DNA of 64,000 nucleotides from Pleurostoma richardsiae (lineage: Eukaryota; Ascomycota; Sordariomycetes; Calosphaeriales; Pleurostomataceae). This document shows, piece after piece, positions 1 through 11,505 of this stretch. The notes beneath the pieces are model-generated. The model ran no database searches, was not told the origin of the DNA, and worked only from the letters and a program-made list of their open reading frames with translations. The stretch lies in assembly GCA_030052745.1 (NCBI GenBank), contig JANBVO010000015.1, positions 671,528-735,527 of the forward strand. Direction: 5' to 3'. Numbering within the stretch: the stretch's first letter is position 1; every line of letters starts with the position of its first letter. The position numbers were made by a program, and so were the translations under genes.

Positions 1-49
1 TTTGATCCGGTCCCTGCTTAGTAAGAGGCTAACGTGTGCGACTACACAG

Positions 50-1391
50 GCGATTGTGAACAAAGCGGCGGTAAGTTTGGTTTCCAGCAGGTTGCACCCT
101 TAACTATATCACGAGGCAATGCCAGCTCACTCACCATTCACAGGTGGCGGTGGCACCTTACCCCCCGCAGACGACCTGCCCGGTGGTGAAGACGCCGACT
201 GCGAAGAACCAGAGGAGGCTGAAGTCTGCACGGAATATGTGGGAACGCCTTCTGGCCAGGTGACGCAGACAACTGAGGTAAGTTCGCACGCCTTTCTCTA
301 ATGCGCATTGGATCCAAAAGGAGACTGCTTCGGGACCCTTCTCTGTCCTCCTCGCGCCTAAATGACTGAGCAAAACCACACAGACCGACTGTCATACGAC
401 GACTGGCTGTTCAGTCGAGGCGTCAACGACAACGACCACGTTGGGAGGATCATGTCCTCTCCTTCTTCCCGTGCTCGGTGACTCCTATGGCAGCGGCGAC
501 GATGCTTTCCCACCCGTTCTCTACAGCGGCGCCGTAACCACTGCGACCCTCACATTCTCCGGCATCTTGGCCTCCATCTACGCCAGCACCTATGTGACCG
601 TTCTCAGCCCCGTGCCGACCAGAACCTCCCCCGCCCCCCCGCTCAGTACGCCATCGCGCGCATCAACATCGACATCATCAACAACAAGCCCCGTGGGGCC
701 TCCCACCGGCACCTCCGTGCCTGGATACGATTATCTCGGATGCTACACGGACGCGGATATCCGCACGCTCAACCAGGTGTTGGACCAAGACGACGGCATG
801 ACCCTAGAGAACTGCGCCACCTTCTGCGAGCAAGGAGGCTGGTCCATGTTCGGAGTTGAAAACGGCAACCAGTGCTGGTGCGCCGACGAGATAAACCCCG
901 ATTCGACGGCGGCCCTGTCTCCCGACAGTGACTGCGACGTTCCCTGCGCAGGTGATGCGGCCGAGATCTGCGGGGCGCCATGGTTTATCAACGTGTATAG
1001 GAAGCAGTCTTCATCTCCGGCCCTGGGCATCACGTTGTACTGGGAGCAGACCGTCCGGCAGGCGGGCGGGGGTCCCATCTCGACGTCATGGATGTATGAG
1101 ATGTTCCCCAACTCGGACACGCCATGCGACAACGTCGAGTTTGCGCTCTTTACCGCGGATGCGGGGTCTTCGTCCTCAGCGATCCTGACGGGCGAGTTTG
1201 CCTTCACTACCTCACAGGGGTTCCAGTGCACGTGGTCGAACTCGGACAGCACCCAGCCCGGCAGTGTGCAGTGTCTGTCCGGTGCTGGAGAGATCTCTGT
1301 GTCGCAGTGCTCGCTGGCGAACGCGTCCGAGCAGGGATGTGTTTTTACGGGTGAGTCACAGACGACGTATATTGCCCAGGTTGTCTGCTAG
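50..1391 (+). CDS. C-terminal part of a secreted WSC-domain protein (5' truncated by window edge)
   Basis: The 3' end of a gene that begins before the window. Exons I can join: 50-70 (21 nt), 144-277 and 384-1391, with introns 71-143 (GTAAGT...CACAG) and 278-383 (GTAAGT...CACAG). The frame stays open across both joins. The product runs Gly-rich, then an acidic Cys-containing stretch, then a Thr-rich segment (TDCHTTTGCSVEASTTTT), then a Ser/Thr/Pro linker. A WSC domain follows at about 722-1005 (YDYLGCYTD, CATFCEQ, NQCWCADE, CDVPCAGDAAEICG). A Cys-containing tail ends in QVVC. WSC domains are putative carbohydrate-binding modules of fungal cell-surface and secreted proteins. The TTTGCSV-type tail resembles C-terminal tails of fungal secreted hydrolases such as GH18 chitinases, but the catalytic part is outside the window, so the enzyme class is not established. 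Confidence 0.72.
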
Positions 1392-3292
1392 TATACAGCA
1401 TCTGAATAAGATCACCGTGGTTGTCCTTCTTCGTTATACAAGCTTTGGCATATGTAGCATGCGTGGCGTTCCTTGCGCTTCTTGCTTGAGGCTAGAGTGA
1501 CCTCTACAGCTGGGAAGGTCTGTTCCTGCATCATTGGTGATTCCAAGTGCCATTGATCCAAGGAGATGCGCTGGGGTGTTTGGGATTGAGGGCCCTTGAG
1601 AAAATTCTTTGAAGAAGCCATAGAAAACTCTTAACGTGTCTTGCGTGTTTATTGGTAATTGCGGTGGGCTTGCTTGGGCGAGAGAAATAGTGGACGCGAC
1701 GTGTGCAGCGACGAGGGGGGGCGGGAAGATAACTCCTCCAAACAATAGTGATGCCTGGATATTTCTTTGCTCGGCTCTCATGATGGTTTGGGGCAGCTTC
1801 AGCTCTAAGGTGCTTCGGTGTCTTCCACGGGGCTATCAAGCCCCGTTGTTTTTGGGGAGAATGTTAGGGCGACACTCAACACGTCTCTCGCTACACCTAC
1901 ATTGCGCCACCGTTAGCCCTATCCTTGCTTGGGTTTGAGTCGATGCAGGTTTGGTCGGCTGTGCCTAGTAGTAGAAGGGAAACCACTGCCCCACGCCTCT
2001 TCTAACGGTCCGGCGATCTCTCTGTTCGGCATATTCCTCATTGCTACCACGTGCTGACGGCCTCCGACGCCTCTCATTCAGCGAGATAACCTCAATACAA
2101 AGAGCCGGTTCACCAGACGCCTACAGAGAGGCGAGAACAGGGACTTCAGTGGTCTAGCATGAGCGACGCTGCACCGTGCCCTGCCCGCGTCAAACCGCAT
2201 TCACTACCGTGGTAGGCATTACGGACACTGTACACATGGCGACTCAGGGAGTCCTGTGGGTATGAGCTAGTGGCTACTATTTCAACCCTGATGGCACAAA
2301 CGTTATCTACCACACGAGAGATCAAAGGGAGGAGGGGGAAATGAGATGCTCTGGCCCTTCTTTAGACGCTCTCAACTCTGCTACTGCTGCCCAGTCATTG
2401 TCATGTACGGCAACACAAGCCATTGCACCCTTCGGGGTGATTCCACGACCACCTTCAGATTCCGCCTGCGCTTGCCAGAGTCGACAGCCTGCGGCAACGG
2501 CCAACGGATATGAGCTCTCTGCCTCGTCGGACCTCGAGCCGAGTCGTTGTTGCGCGTGCAGCAGAGAGAGTTCTTGTCGTATGAGTACCTGACAAGCAGA
2601 TTCTGCTTCATCGCAAGGCTGCCTGGGGGTGCACAGTGGGAGCCAGCCGACTTGCACGTCTTAGTTAGGTAGTTCAGTTCCTTTGAAGGGGCAGGCATAA
2701 CGGCCACCAGTCTCCAAACACCAATCAGGACAGGGAGCGTGGACCACTTGATCGGCTGGGAAAAAGACGTCGTGATGAAGCAAGCTGTGGGGGAGACAAC
2801 ACTGTTTGTCTATATAGTACACCACGCAACTACGGAAAAGGATAACAGTAGCGGGTTTTCTGTGCTTCTTTTTGTACGACAACTTTCTTACCAGTCAGCC
2901 AGTGCATGAGTTTCGATCGAAGGGAATGAAGGTTCGTTAGGTGGGGCGGGCCTTGACCTTGGGCGAAGGCGCGCATGTAATTGGCTGATGTAGGGTTTGT
3001 CCATCTCTCATTGGCTGGTGTCAAATTCGGCCCCCATACTACGCAGTAGTTTACCACAAAATTCAGCCAAATATCAGCAAGCCCCAGGCAAAGTGTGCCC
3101 CCCCGGCCGGCAGGCAAAATACTGCCCCCTTTGCCCATATTGACCCCCCCTCTAACCCCCCAAACCAGATATTTGCCCCTCTGCAATCCGACCCTTACCA
3201 GACATAACTCCCAAGGTATCAGTAGACCTTCGCTACAGCCACTCGCCGCCACGCTATACCAGAACTGACAGATGAGACGGTCGTCCTTGCCT
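1392..3292. other. intergenic region, no supported gene
   Basis: About 1.9 kb with only short overlapping open frames on both strands and no recognisable domain. A C-rich strip at about 3,050-3,200 contains several runs of five to eight C on the plus strand (G-rich on the minus strand). It superficially resembles the G-rich degenerate tandem units near 59,530. I see no RNA gene here. Confidence 0.5.
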
Positions 3293-3739
3293 CTACTTAA
3301 GGGCCGCAGCCGAGACGTCAAACCACTCGTACTCTACCTGGATTGCCAAGTACTCGAGATCCTTAGCCGTAACTCTCAACACTCTCCGTCGAATTTTCCT
3401 CCCTTTCCAGAGTTCTGCCTGCATCGCGGGCCGGCTTGTCACTAAGGCATTGCTCGTTGGCCCGAATGCGGATCTTATGTGCGTCTGGACATTCATAACG
3501 CCTCCAAGCCAGGGGGTCATTGTCTCCTTAGTCTTAAAGAGACACCAAGGTCCATCCAGCTCTATCCTAACCCACGTCAGTCGAACTCGGACCCGTCGAT
3601 CCATTCCCTTCCCTACAATCCAGGCGTGCACCAGCCCATACATTTCCACGCGCTGTCCGGGTCGCCTGCCCGCGCTACGTGTCTGAAGAGCGACAAATTC
3701 TCCAAGACTGGTAAGGTCAAGGGAAAATGGGGCGTTCAC
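3293..3739 (-). CDS. possible uncharacterised protein of up to 148 residues
   Basis: An open minus-strand frame with protein-like composition: mixed hydrophobic and charged residues, segments such as RVRLTWVRIELDGPW and LEYLAIQVEYEWFD, and few low-complexity runs. The longest version starts at a GTG, so a real start would be the internal ATG of VEMYGL or an upstream exon that I cannot place. The frame ends in a TAG just after AAALK. I do not recognise a family. Neighbours give no help: the region is otherwise gene-poor and the nearest supported gene is the Fic gene 1.3 kb away. It may be a relic or a chance frame. Confidence 0.28.
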   Translation of the reverse strand: MNAPFSLDLTSLGEFVALQTRSAGRRPGQRVEMYGLVHAWIVGKGMDRRVRVRLTWVRIELDGPWCLFKTKETMTPWLGGVMNVQTHIRSAFGPTSNALVTSRPAMQAELWKGRKIRRRVLRVTAKDLEYLAIQVEYEWFDVSAAALK

Positions 3740-5012
3740 TCGGTTTCAAATGCCCCCCTTGATCATTCCCAACGCGCTCAACGCCCACCGCCTACCAATC
3801 CCGACCACGACAACCGGAATGAGCGTCGGTTCTTACCTCCGCACAAGCGACAGGACGTGTGCTGAGCATGACTTGCAGTTTCTGCCAGAGGAGGAAGTTA
3901 CCTCCACGCGAAGTGAAACAGAAGCAGACTTCCGAGGCCGAATAACGGATGATAAGTCGATCTTACCGCCTCTTATCCACCGGCGTCTCTTTTGGCACCA
4001 GCGCCAAGAGGCTGACCAGGATAATCTCTCCGATGAGACCCAAGCAAGACGCAGAACAAATCTCAGTCTCTTCTCTGGGCTTGGTATACCTTGTTCAAAC
4101 AGATCCCAGAGTCACTCCACTTCACCAGAGAAACATGGAGCATGCCATCATCGTGGAGATTTAGGTCAGCTAGGCGACCTTGTGCAGCGTGTGATGATTT
4201 GGCAGGGCAGGGGAGTAGGCTGGCACCTCAACAGAAAAGTGACGTTGGCAAAGCGATAGTGGTCATGGGCTGTATCTGAAGCGAAAGAGCCGCGACATAC
4301 AATGTATTGCTTTGGCGGAACCACTTTAGGTGTGGAGCACCAGACACTCGGCTTTTTGGACGGATCGGCATTTCACATGGGATGACACACAGCATTGGAT
4401 CTGCTAAGCGGGGCCTAGCCATACATGCCACCAGTCACCAGACTTGTCACTCGAGTCGCATGGACGCCACCCTTTCTCGTTCTCAGGCTTCGGCTCCATG
4501 ATGCGAAGGCTATTCTCATCGATGGCAGCATGTACAGGTACAGCGAAAGAAGAGGCCCAGCGATGAGTTGTCATCCAACCTACCCGGCCTTCGCTTGAGG
4601 ACGTAGCGACGTAGCGAGCGACGTAGCGAGCGACCTTTCGAAAAGCTAGACCCTACACGCCAATCACAGACGGAGTTACCCGAGACGAAGCAACCAATAA
4701 GCTTTGAATATTTCGCCTCTTCCCTTCCTGATTTGGACATGAAATTTAGATGGCCGGGCTGCTTCAACCAATCACAATGGAACGAACGCACAACGCACAC
4801 CTTTTTCCCCGGTGCGTTTTTGGTAGGAGAGACCGGCACCGAAGCCTCGCGGGCAAAGGTCAAGCACCACGCCACATAAGCTTCACATCTCGGGCATAGC
4901 TCACCAACCAACCATCACAAACACCCTGGTACGCCTGAACCCAAATACCGAACTCAGACTTTCCGTATGTCCAATACTGTCTCAACATCTGCGACTCATT
5001 ATTTAATGAGCC
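3740..5012. other. upstream region of the Fic gene
   Basis: No supported gene. A short tandem repeat of a 12-mer close to ACGTAGCGAGCG (about three units) lies near 4,600-4,636. The last 100 bp before the Fic start are unremarkable and I see no clear TATA box. Confidence 0.45.
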
Positions 5013-6182
5013 ATGCCTTCGCCGACGAAAGGCAAACGAAGGTCCTTGATCCAACTTTTCGAAACCCTCGACATTGCATCGTCAGCATCGCCTCTCCTCA
5101 CGACAAGCCAAACCAGTCCCCAGAAACGAGCCAAGATGTGTCAAGATCTTCGTACAACCATCTCCAGGGGCTGGCCGCCCAAGTCGCAACGTGGCAAGGA
5201 ACAGATGTCGCTGACCATCCGCTCCGACGACGTCTACAGAACCTATGCAGTGGACCAGGAACCACAGAAGCTCTTCGAGAAGGCCACGGAGTGGATCACA
5301 GCGGTCCAAGCCACCGAGTTCGACTCAGGCAATCAAGCCCTCGTCGCAAAGGAGGTTGAGGATGGTATGATACGAGCACTCTTCGGCAGCAACATGATCG
5401 AGAGAGCTGGCCTCGGCTGGGATATCACAGTGCAGATCTGTCGCAAGATATTTGCTGGCGAGGACGTCGGCGACATACCAGAACGGGAACCCTATTATCT
5501 CGACAACCTGGTGAAGATCTACCGCGGCCAGCAACGCGATCTTCAGGATGTACCGGCTCGACACATCCTAAGGGGCCGCACCGAGATCATCCAGCACGCT
5601 AGGGCATTCCAGCACATCATTCATGCATTTGTCGTCTCCCACCAAGATCTCACAGAGGAGCTGATTAAGGAGACACACAAGATCCTCACTCATAACACGC
5701 CAATCATCCAGCACGGCTCCCCCGACGTCCCAGCGGAACAGTATGGCGGCGCCTACCGCACCGTCATCGTCGGCGCCGGCAGCACAAACTTCACGGTGCC
5801 CCGCTTCGTCCCAGTCAAGATGAAGCAGATGTGCCAGCGCCTCAAGGAAAAGCTGGCAGCAGCGGAAGAGAAGGGCCGCATTGACCCTGTCTCGGTGGCG
5901 ACAAAGTACTCGCTCGAGTTTGTGCAGATCCACCCTTTCCAGGACGGTAATGGCCGGATGTGCCGCCTGATCTTGAATGTCATCCTCTGTCGGTATGCCG
6001 GCATCATTGTCCCCATTGGCGAGCATGGCGAGGACAGAAAGGAGTATATCGACATCAAGGTGCGCGCGAGCGAAGAGATGGAGGGTCACGGCGAGTACGC
6101 GACCTTCGTCCTCGGAAAGGTTGTTGAGCGGCTGAGGGAAATGAGGGAGAAGATAGCTGGGAGATGTGATAAGTGCCGATAG
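5013..6182 (+). CDS. Fic-domain protein (putative AMP transferase), 389 aa
   Basis: Intronless and complete. The Fic signature HPFQDGNGRMCR is at residues 307-318, matching HxFx(D/E)GNGRxxR: His307 would be the catalytic base, Asp311 would bind the metal, and the Gly-Asn-Gly-Arg segment would hold the nucleotide phosphates. The flap hairpin that positions the target precedes it (EQYGGAYRTVIVGAG, about 242-256). An N-terminal helix carries SNMIER (126-131), which fits the (S/T)xxxE part of the class II auto-inhibitory motif, except that the usual Gly/Asn after Glu is Arg. The basic, Ser-rich first 65 residues have no domain I recognise. Fic proteins usually transfer AMP from ATP to Ser, Thr or Tyr hydroxyls of target proteins. 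Substrate and location here are unknown; no signal peptide or membrane segment is visible. Confidence 0.93.
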   Translation: MPSPTKGKRRSLIQLFETLDIASSASPLLTTSQTSPQKRAKMCQDLRTTISRGWPPKSQRGKEQMSLTIRSDDVYRTYAVDQEPQKLFEKATEWITAVQATEFDSGNQALVAKEVEDGMIRALFGSNMIERAGLGWDITVQICRKIFAGEDVGDIPEREPYYLDNLVKIYRGQQRDLQDVPARHILRGRTEIIQHARAFQHIIHAFVVSHQDLTEELIKETHKILTHNTPIIQHGSPDVPAEQYGGAYRTVIVGAGSTNFTVPRFVPVKMKQMCQRLKEKLAAAEEKGRIDPVSVATKYSLEFVQIHPFQDGNGRMCRLILNVILCRYAGIIVPIGEHGEDRKEYIDIKVRASEEMEGHGEYATFVLGKVVERLREMREKIAGRCDKCR

Positions 6183-9100
6183 GTTGCTCGATGGTGGTCA
6201 TGCGAGGGTATTGGTATTTGGGCTAGGCCATTGAAGGAAGCGGACGGAGTGCGGCGGGAAATACCTGTTTGAGAGCGGGCGAGCTAGTGATCTGGGTTGC
6301 GTGCTGGAAGCATGCTTCGTCGCCGAAGTGGGATGAGTGGTGACGTAGCTCCGCTAAGGCCAAAGATGACCTTTGAACACCATTCCTGTCGCTTTGCCGT
6401 CTGCGCAGGCTATTGAGCCTAAAAGATATCGAATTCCTGGTACACCTGGTACACTCCAACTTATATGCCACGAACACATTGTATCTGCATCGTCGCCATG
6501 TCGCTGCATGCGCGCCGCTGGACCTGGTTACCAAGCCAGCGTAGCTAATTATCCTCCGGTCGCCTCCTGCAGGCAAAACTCACAAGAGGCAAAGGGTGGG
6601 CGGGACTCGAGCTTGACCGTATGGTCGGTCAGTCTCACGCACGACGCGCAACAGGGGCCAACAGACTGCTTCTTCCGTCCCGGTTGTTGTACTCGCAACA
6701 GGGACAATACCCGAGCATCTTGGGGCGGCTGCCGCAGAGGCGGGACCGGCGAGTGGGACGCCAGAGGATCGCCCGGCGCTGTGGATAGTGTTGGAAGGCG
6801 GGATCCGTATCCTAAATGAAGCGACGAGCCTGCAGATGCCAGTGGCGAGTGGCGATGGAGATAGGCAGAGATGGGCAGAGGTGAGTGATGATTCCCAAAC
6901 TATAGAGGCCGATCATCAATTGGGCTGGATGAGGCTTTGAAGAGAGGAGGAGATGGGAGAGGAGAAGAGAGCGCGGAGAGAACTGCAGAGCGTGGTCTAG
7001 GAGCGCCATACCGATGGAAACTGAGCGTTTTGAAAACAGGTAAGTACGCCTGGCAGCTCCCTCCAGCCTTGAGCGATGATGCGGAAGAAAGAACCGCACA
7101 GGAAGGAGCACTCACAGGGTAGGAGCTCTTTCTTGCTGTCATAGTTAACTATCGTTAAGCTTAGCTCAGCGCCTCTGGATCGGGGAGCAGGGTAGTCGCC
7201 GTAGTTCCGATCAGTTGTTAATACCCGGGCCAAGAGATACCAGCGGATGCAGAAGGTAGGCTGTCATCACGAAGCTGAGCCGAGCGGACTGTGAACACTC
7301 TCGCGAAGCTTCACTTTGTTTTTTATTCTCCATCCAATCTTCGTGAAATCAGGTAGCCACTTCTGTTCCTCGACGCTTCTTTGGTTTGACGAAGTAAAAC
7401 AATAGGAGTAGACGCCGCAGAGCAAGATGCCAGGGGGGTAACGACTGGAGGAAAGAGACAGGGTGGCGACCCGACACCGTCAATTTAGGTCATTGAAATC
7501 ACAGCATCCTGTTTTTTACCTTCGCCGAGATCGGGAACCTCTGTCATGATTCATGTTGACCTTTCTGGTAGTGGCGGTCACCTCTCTTCCCTCACCATTG
7601 ACCGCCCGATCCCGTTCAACTTGACGAAATCAAGCCGGTCCGAGTTATCAGACCGCTCAATCCCCCAGCCTCAATATTTTTTTATGCCTTGTCTTCGCCG
7701 CACGATACGTATTTACCCTCCCCTAGCTGGGACAGGCAACTTGGCCGTCATGATATGGCAGCGAACGTCCGATGTACCGACCCGACAATGCTATTCCTGG
7801 ACTGTGGTTATCGTAAGTCCATCCGTCTCTGCTCCCTTCTCTCGCGATGCTCAGACTCCCCCATCTGTTCCACAATCGCCTTGCTTCTCAAACGTCAATC
7901 TTCCTACCCGGCGCATGTTACAGCGCTGCCCACAGCACAACGCTAGATATATCCGCGGGTAGTGTTGTCAGACAGGAAATTAACATGTCCGACGTGAATC
8001 CCTCCCCTCATCACCCATGTTCTTCAATTCCCCATGTGACACAAGATCCACCTGACTGCTCCATTCAACTTGCCCGCCGTCGTATCTCACATACCCAAGT
8101 AAGCTGAACCTGACATGATAGACCTAATAAAGCCGGGACTATTTCGTCGCCTCTTTTAGGTCTGTTTCCTTGGCCAAGGTACGTCCTTTGTCTTTCAATC
8201 AGTGAGAAGCTCGCAGTTATTATCTCCCCTTTCGACTTTCTTCCATCCCGATATGCCCAGGCCGACAGTTCGTACAAGACCGCCTTTGATTCTTGAAACC
8301 AAATCGCTATAACTGTGCAGAGTTTTTGTGCAGGGGGATGCTGGAATCTCTTGGCTGGCTTATTTTTGTTCGCTGCTACAGCAAATATGATACAACCTTC
8401 CCGTCTCCCGTCACAAACTTCCCGTCCCCTCTCTGTTGTCCGGCTTGTGTGGTGTCCTCCTACGGTGACCTATTTTACGTTGTTGTCACTAGTGTCCCTG
8501 ATATGTTTGTGACATGAGTATTCTTGTACTTCACCGCATTACTCCACGATTACTTCAGCCTATCGCCCCGGAGCTCTACAGGGCAGTGCCAGCCTTTCGG
8601 TAAGCGGCTATGGCTTTGATGCGGCGCTTTTAGGCGGCATGTTCATGACGTCTTGATACTAGAAGACATAGTTCGATTGAGGCCATCGACAAGATCGGCC
8701 CCTGACTTCCCACCACTTGCTCGTGGATACACATTGCACTCGTCCCGGACAAAGCAATACAAGTTGGCGCCTTTCTATTTGCAGTCCGACGGATTTGCAA
8801 ACTGTATCTGGGATTACGTAAATCATTTCCTGTGGTTCATCTACAACTCATGGGAACTCCAGGGCGCCAGCGGCTGCAAAATTGCTGAAAACCCGGTAGT
8901 GCAGCCCAGGAGCAGCGGCATTGAATAGCAGTATCGTTGTCGCCTTGCCACTAGCGAGCGACCGTGATGCAGTGTCACCACGTCTCGCAGTTATTGATTC
9001 TTCTGGTGGAAATATCCCTCCGTATCTACGATTATGAGCATTTGATTATTAGCGCTGCTTGATAGGCACCAGCCCAGGGTTAGGTCAGGGTAAGTTACTG

Positions 9101-11505
9101 CCCGGCTGTTACTATGCTGCTCTTATGTTCACCTTGAGCATTGTGGTATAATCGCTTTAGCAAAGTATGGATGCCTGTTTGTCCCCCATCCTTGCCAGAT
9201 GCCTGCTGCATATGAACAGGTCTACGGCGTCGAGCAGTCTTTCTTCGAGCTCGGCTGTACCTCGCGATTTGAGATGCCGGGTACAGAGCAGCCAGAAGCC
9301 ACGATCCACGAGGTTTTCTGGATATATTTCCTTTCATGTTCTTCATTCTGGTCTTATCTCTCCCATTCGCCCTGATTGACCCGTGTCTCTTGAGTCTTAA
9401 CTTGAAATCCTCCCCGAATTCTATGGACTTCTATCCCTCTTCTCCCAAGCCCTACATTTTCCCTGTTTCTCTCTACTTTTGTTGTTTAGGTACATTACGA
9501 GAGTAGCTTTTGAGGAAGTAATTGTACAGACTCCATCACTTGAACAAGATTTGCTAATCGGCAGTCGGACATGTTCCGAGCTTTACCTGATCTCGCCTTC
9601 TCGTGCACATCTACCTCTCCTCTCCAGACCACTCTCTTAGCTTCCCCCCCGTTCCTTATCTCTCATTTGCTCACGAATTAATCATGAATTGTCTGTTCCC
9701 TGTCTCTCCAGCTTGATTTTGCATGATATTCCTCCTGTGGGAGTTTTCAGCCACGCTGCTGCTAGCGAGAACGGGGGATCGTGCCATGGCCTTTTCCCCG
9801 ACACATCAGCCTTTCCGGATTTTCTTTTCTCATGTTCTTGTTGTTCCCAGGCCTGCAAGATTGTTACATTATCATGGTACTAGTTTCAGGTTGTTGGTTA
9901 GCAAGTTAATGCTTCAGGTCCCAGTTTTAGACTCACAGACTGAGTCTGCTTCAGAACACATAGACAATCAGGTTGATGCATTTTTCGTCACTCTGAAACT
10001 TGTCGGAGGCATTTCTATTCCCTGTTAGTATTTCTCAACTGGGACGTTGGCGGCAGCCCCCTGGCCCTTGGGGACCGGCAAATAGGTCGGCGCCGGCTTT
10101 ACCGTGTCTACCAACGTCAATAGAGCAAAGGTTATTCTGCCTTACTAGAACGGTCAGCTGATGGGTGTGCGGAGGTACATTCCCATCGACAGCGAGGACT
10201 TGTCAGTATTTTCATAGGTAATATACATGCTGTCCCACTGTACCGCTGTTACTAAGATCTGGGTATAGTCCCTGAGGATATTTATCTGTGTTACTTTTCT
10301 CAGGTTTCTCGGTAGTGTAGCTTGAATCTACTCTTTGGGTATCGAATTGGGCATTATTATGTTCGGATATCTCTTCTGTACTGTTGAGAAAAGACCGTCA
10401 GAGATTGCGTTACACCGAAACGGGAGGGTCTTAAGGTGCTGCTCTTTGAGGCGGCGGGCCGGCACGAGCTGGGACGTGGAAGTACTAGTGTACTCCTCTC
10501 CCTGATAGGTAACGACCCGGTGACAAACAGTCTCGCTCGGGCTTCCAGAAATAGAAACTGATCTTAATCAGGTAGCAGGAAGTGGTGGACATGTTTAGGA
10601 GGAGGATGCAAACAAGCAGAAATCGCAGGTCGCGTAATTGGATGTCTGCCATCCACCTAATCTACCAGCGGAATATTGCTTCTGACCGTATTTCGTAATA
10701 CAACGGTCCATCTTCGTCGCCTTCGTATCCTTGTGTTTCTGATTATGAACAAGGAACCGACGGCCACGGGAGTGACAGACCATGCAGGAGAGAACTCTGT
10801 TTTGTGACAGCTAGAATTTCCCGGCATGCAGACGCTGAGTCATGAGTCATGGCTGGACGGTACTAAAACACCCTACGAGAAGCTCAGGGAGGGAGAATAA
10901 TTCCTGCCTGCGCGTTTCCCTCCAATGTTACCATGCATGGTTTTCCTGGTCGTAGTCAAGGGAGAGGTGCCAAGGGATCAACGAAAGAGGAAATATAATG
11001 GCAACCCGTCGATCGGTCCCGGGATTCTTATTTCGGTGAGAGCCTGACAGGTAACGGCCATGACCGGCAAGACAGACTTGAAGACTCGTGAGGCGATGTA
11101 AGCACGCAATTATGTCAATTGTGCGAGATGCTGCCGAGGACTGAGATGGCCTTATGCCTTGCTAGTCCATTTACATTCGACAACAGATATTAGTGTGAGT
11201 GTGCCATCCGGGTACCGAGGTGGTGTTGTTTAACGGGGAACGCTAGCGGGAACGGGCTGCAGCCTGCTGACATTCTAAACTGCGAAGGGTAAGAGTTCCG
11301 AGTTAGTTCCGGCTGGAGGTGTGGAAGCATATCAGATGTTCGTGACGAAGTCGTGTTACCTGCAAACCCAGCCAAGACCTCGTGTTTGTGTATAAGAATT
11401 CACTCTACCGCCTCAGTCTTGCTCTCAGTCCAAAGCCATACTGACTGCTTCTTTTACATTGAGGTTTCATTGCTTCAACACCGATTTTTTTCCCCTTCCG
11501 TCAGC
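6183..11505. other. gene-poor region of about 5.3 kb
   Basis: No open frame here looks like a conserved protein. The longest, at 7,546-7,962 and 6,373-6,819, have unstructured composition and overlap equally long frames on other strands. Base composition is ordinary (not RIP-like) and I found no long repeats, LTR ends or tRNA. The last 150 bp would hold the promoter and 5' leader of the SDR at 11,506. RNA genes without obvious primary signals cannot be excluded. Confidence 0.5.

Noticed and set aside
5568-6089. 173-codon minus-strand frame inside the Fic gene
   Set aside because: Antisense shadow; the plus-strand frame has the full Fic motif.
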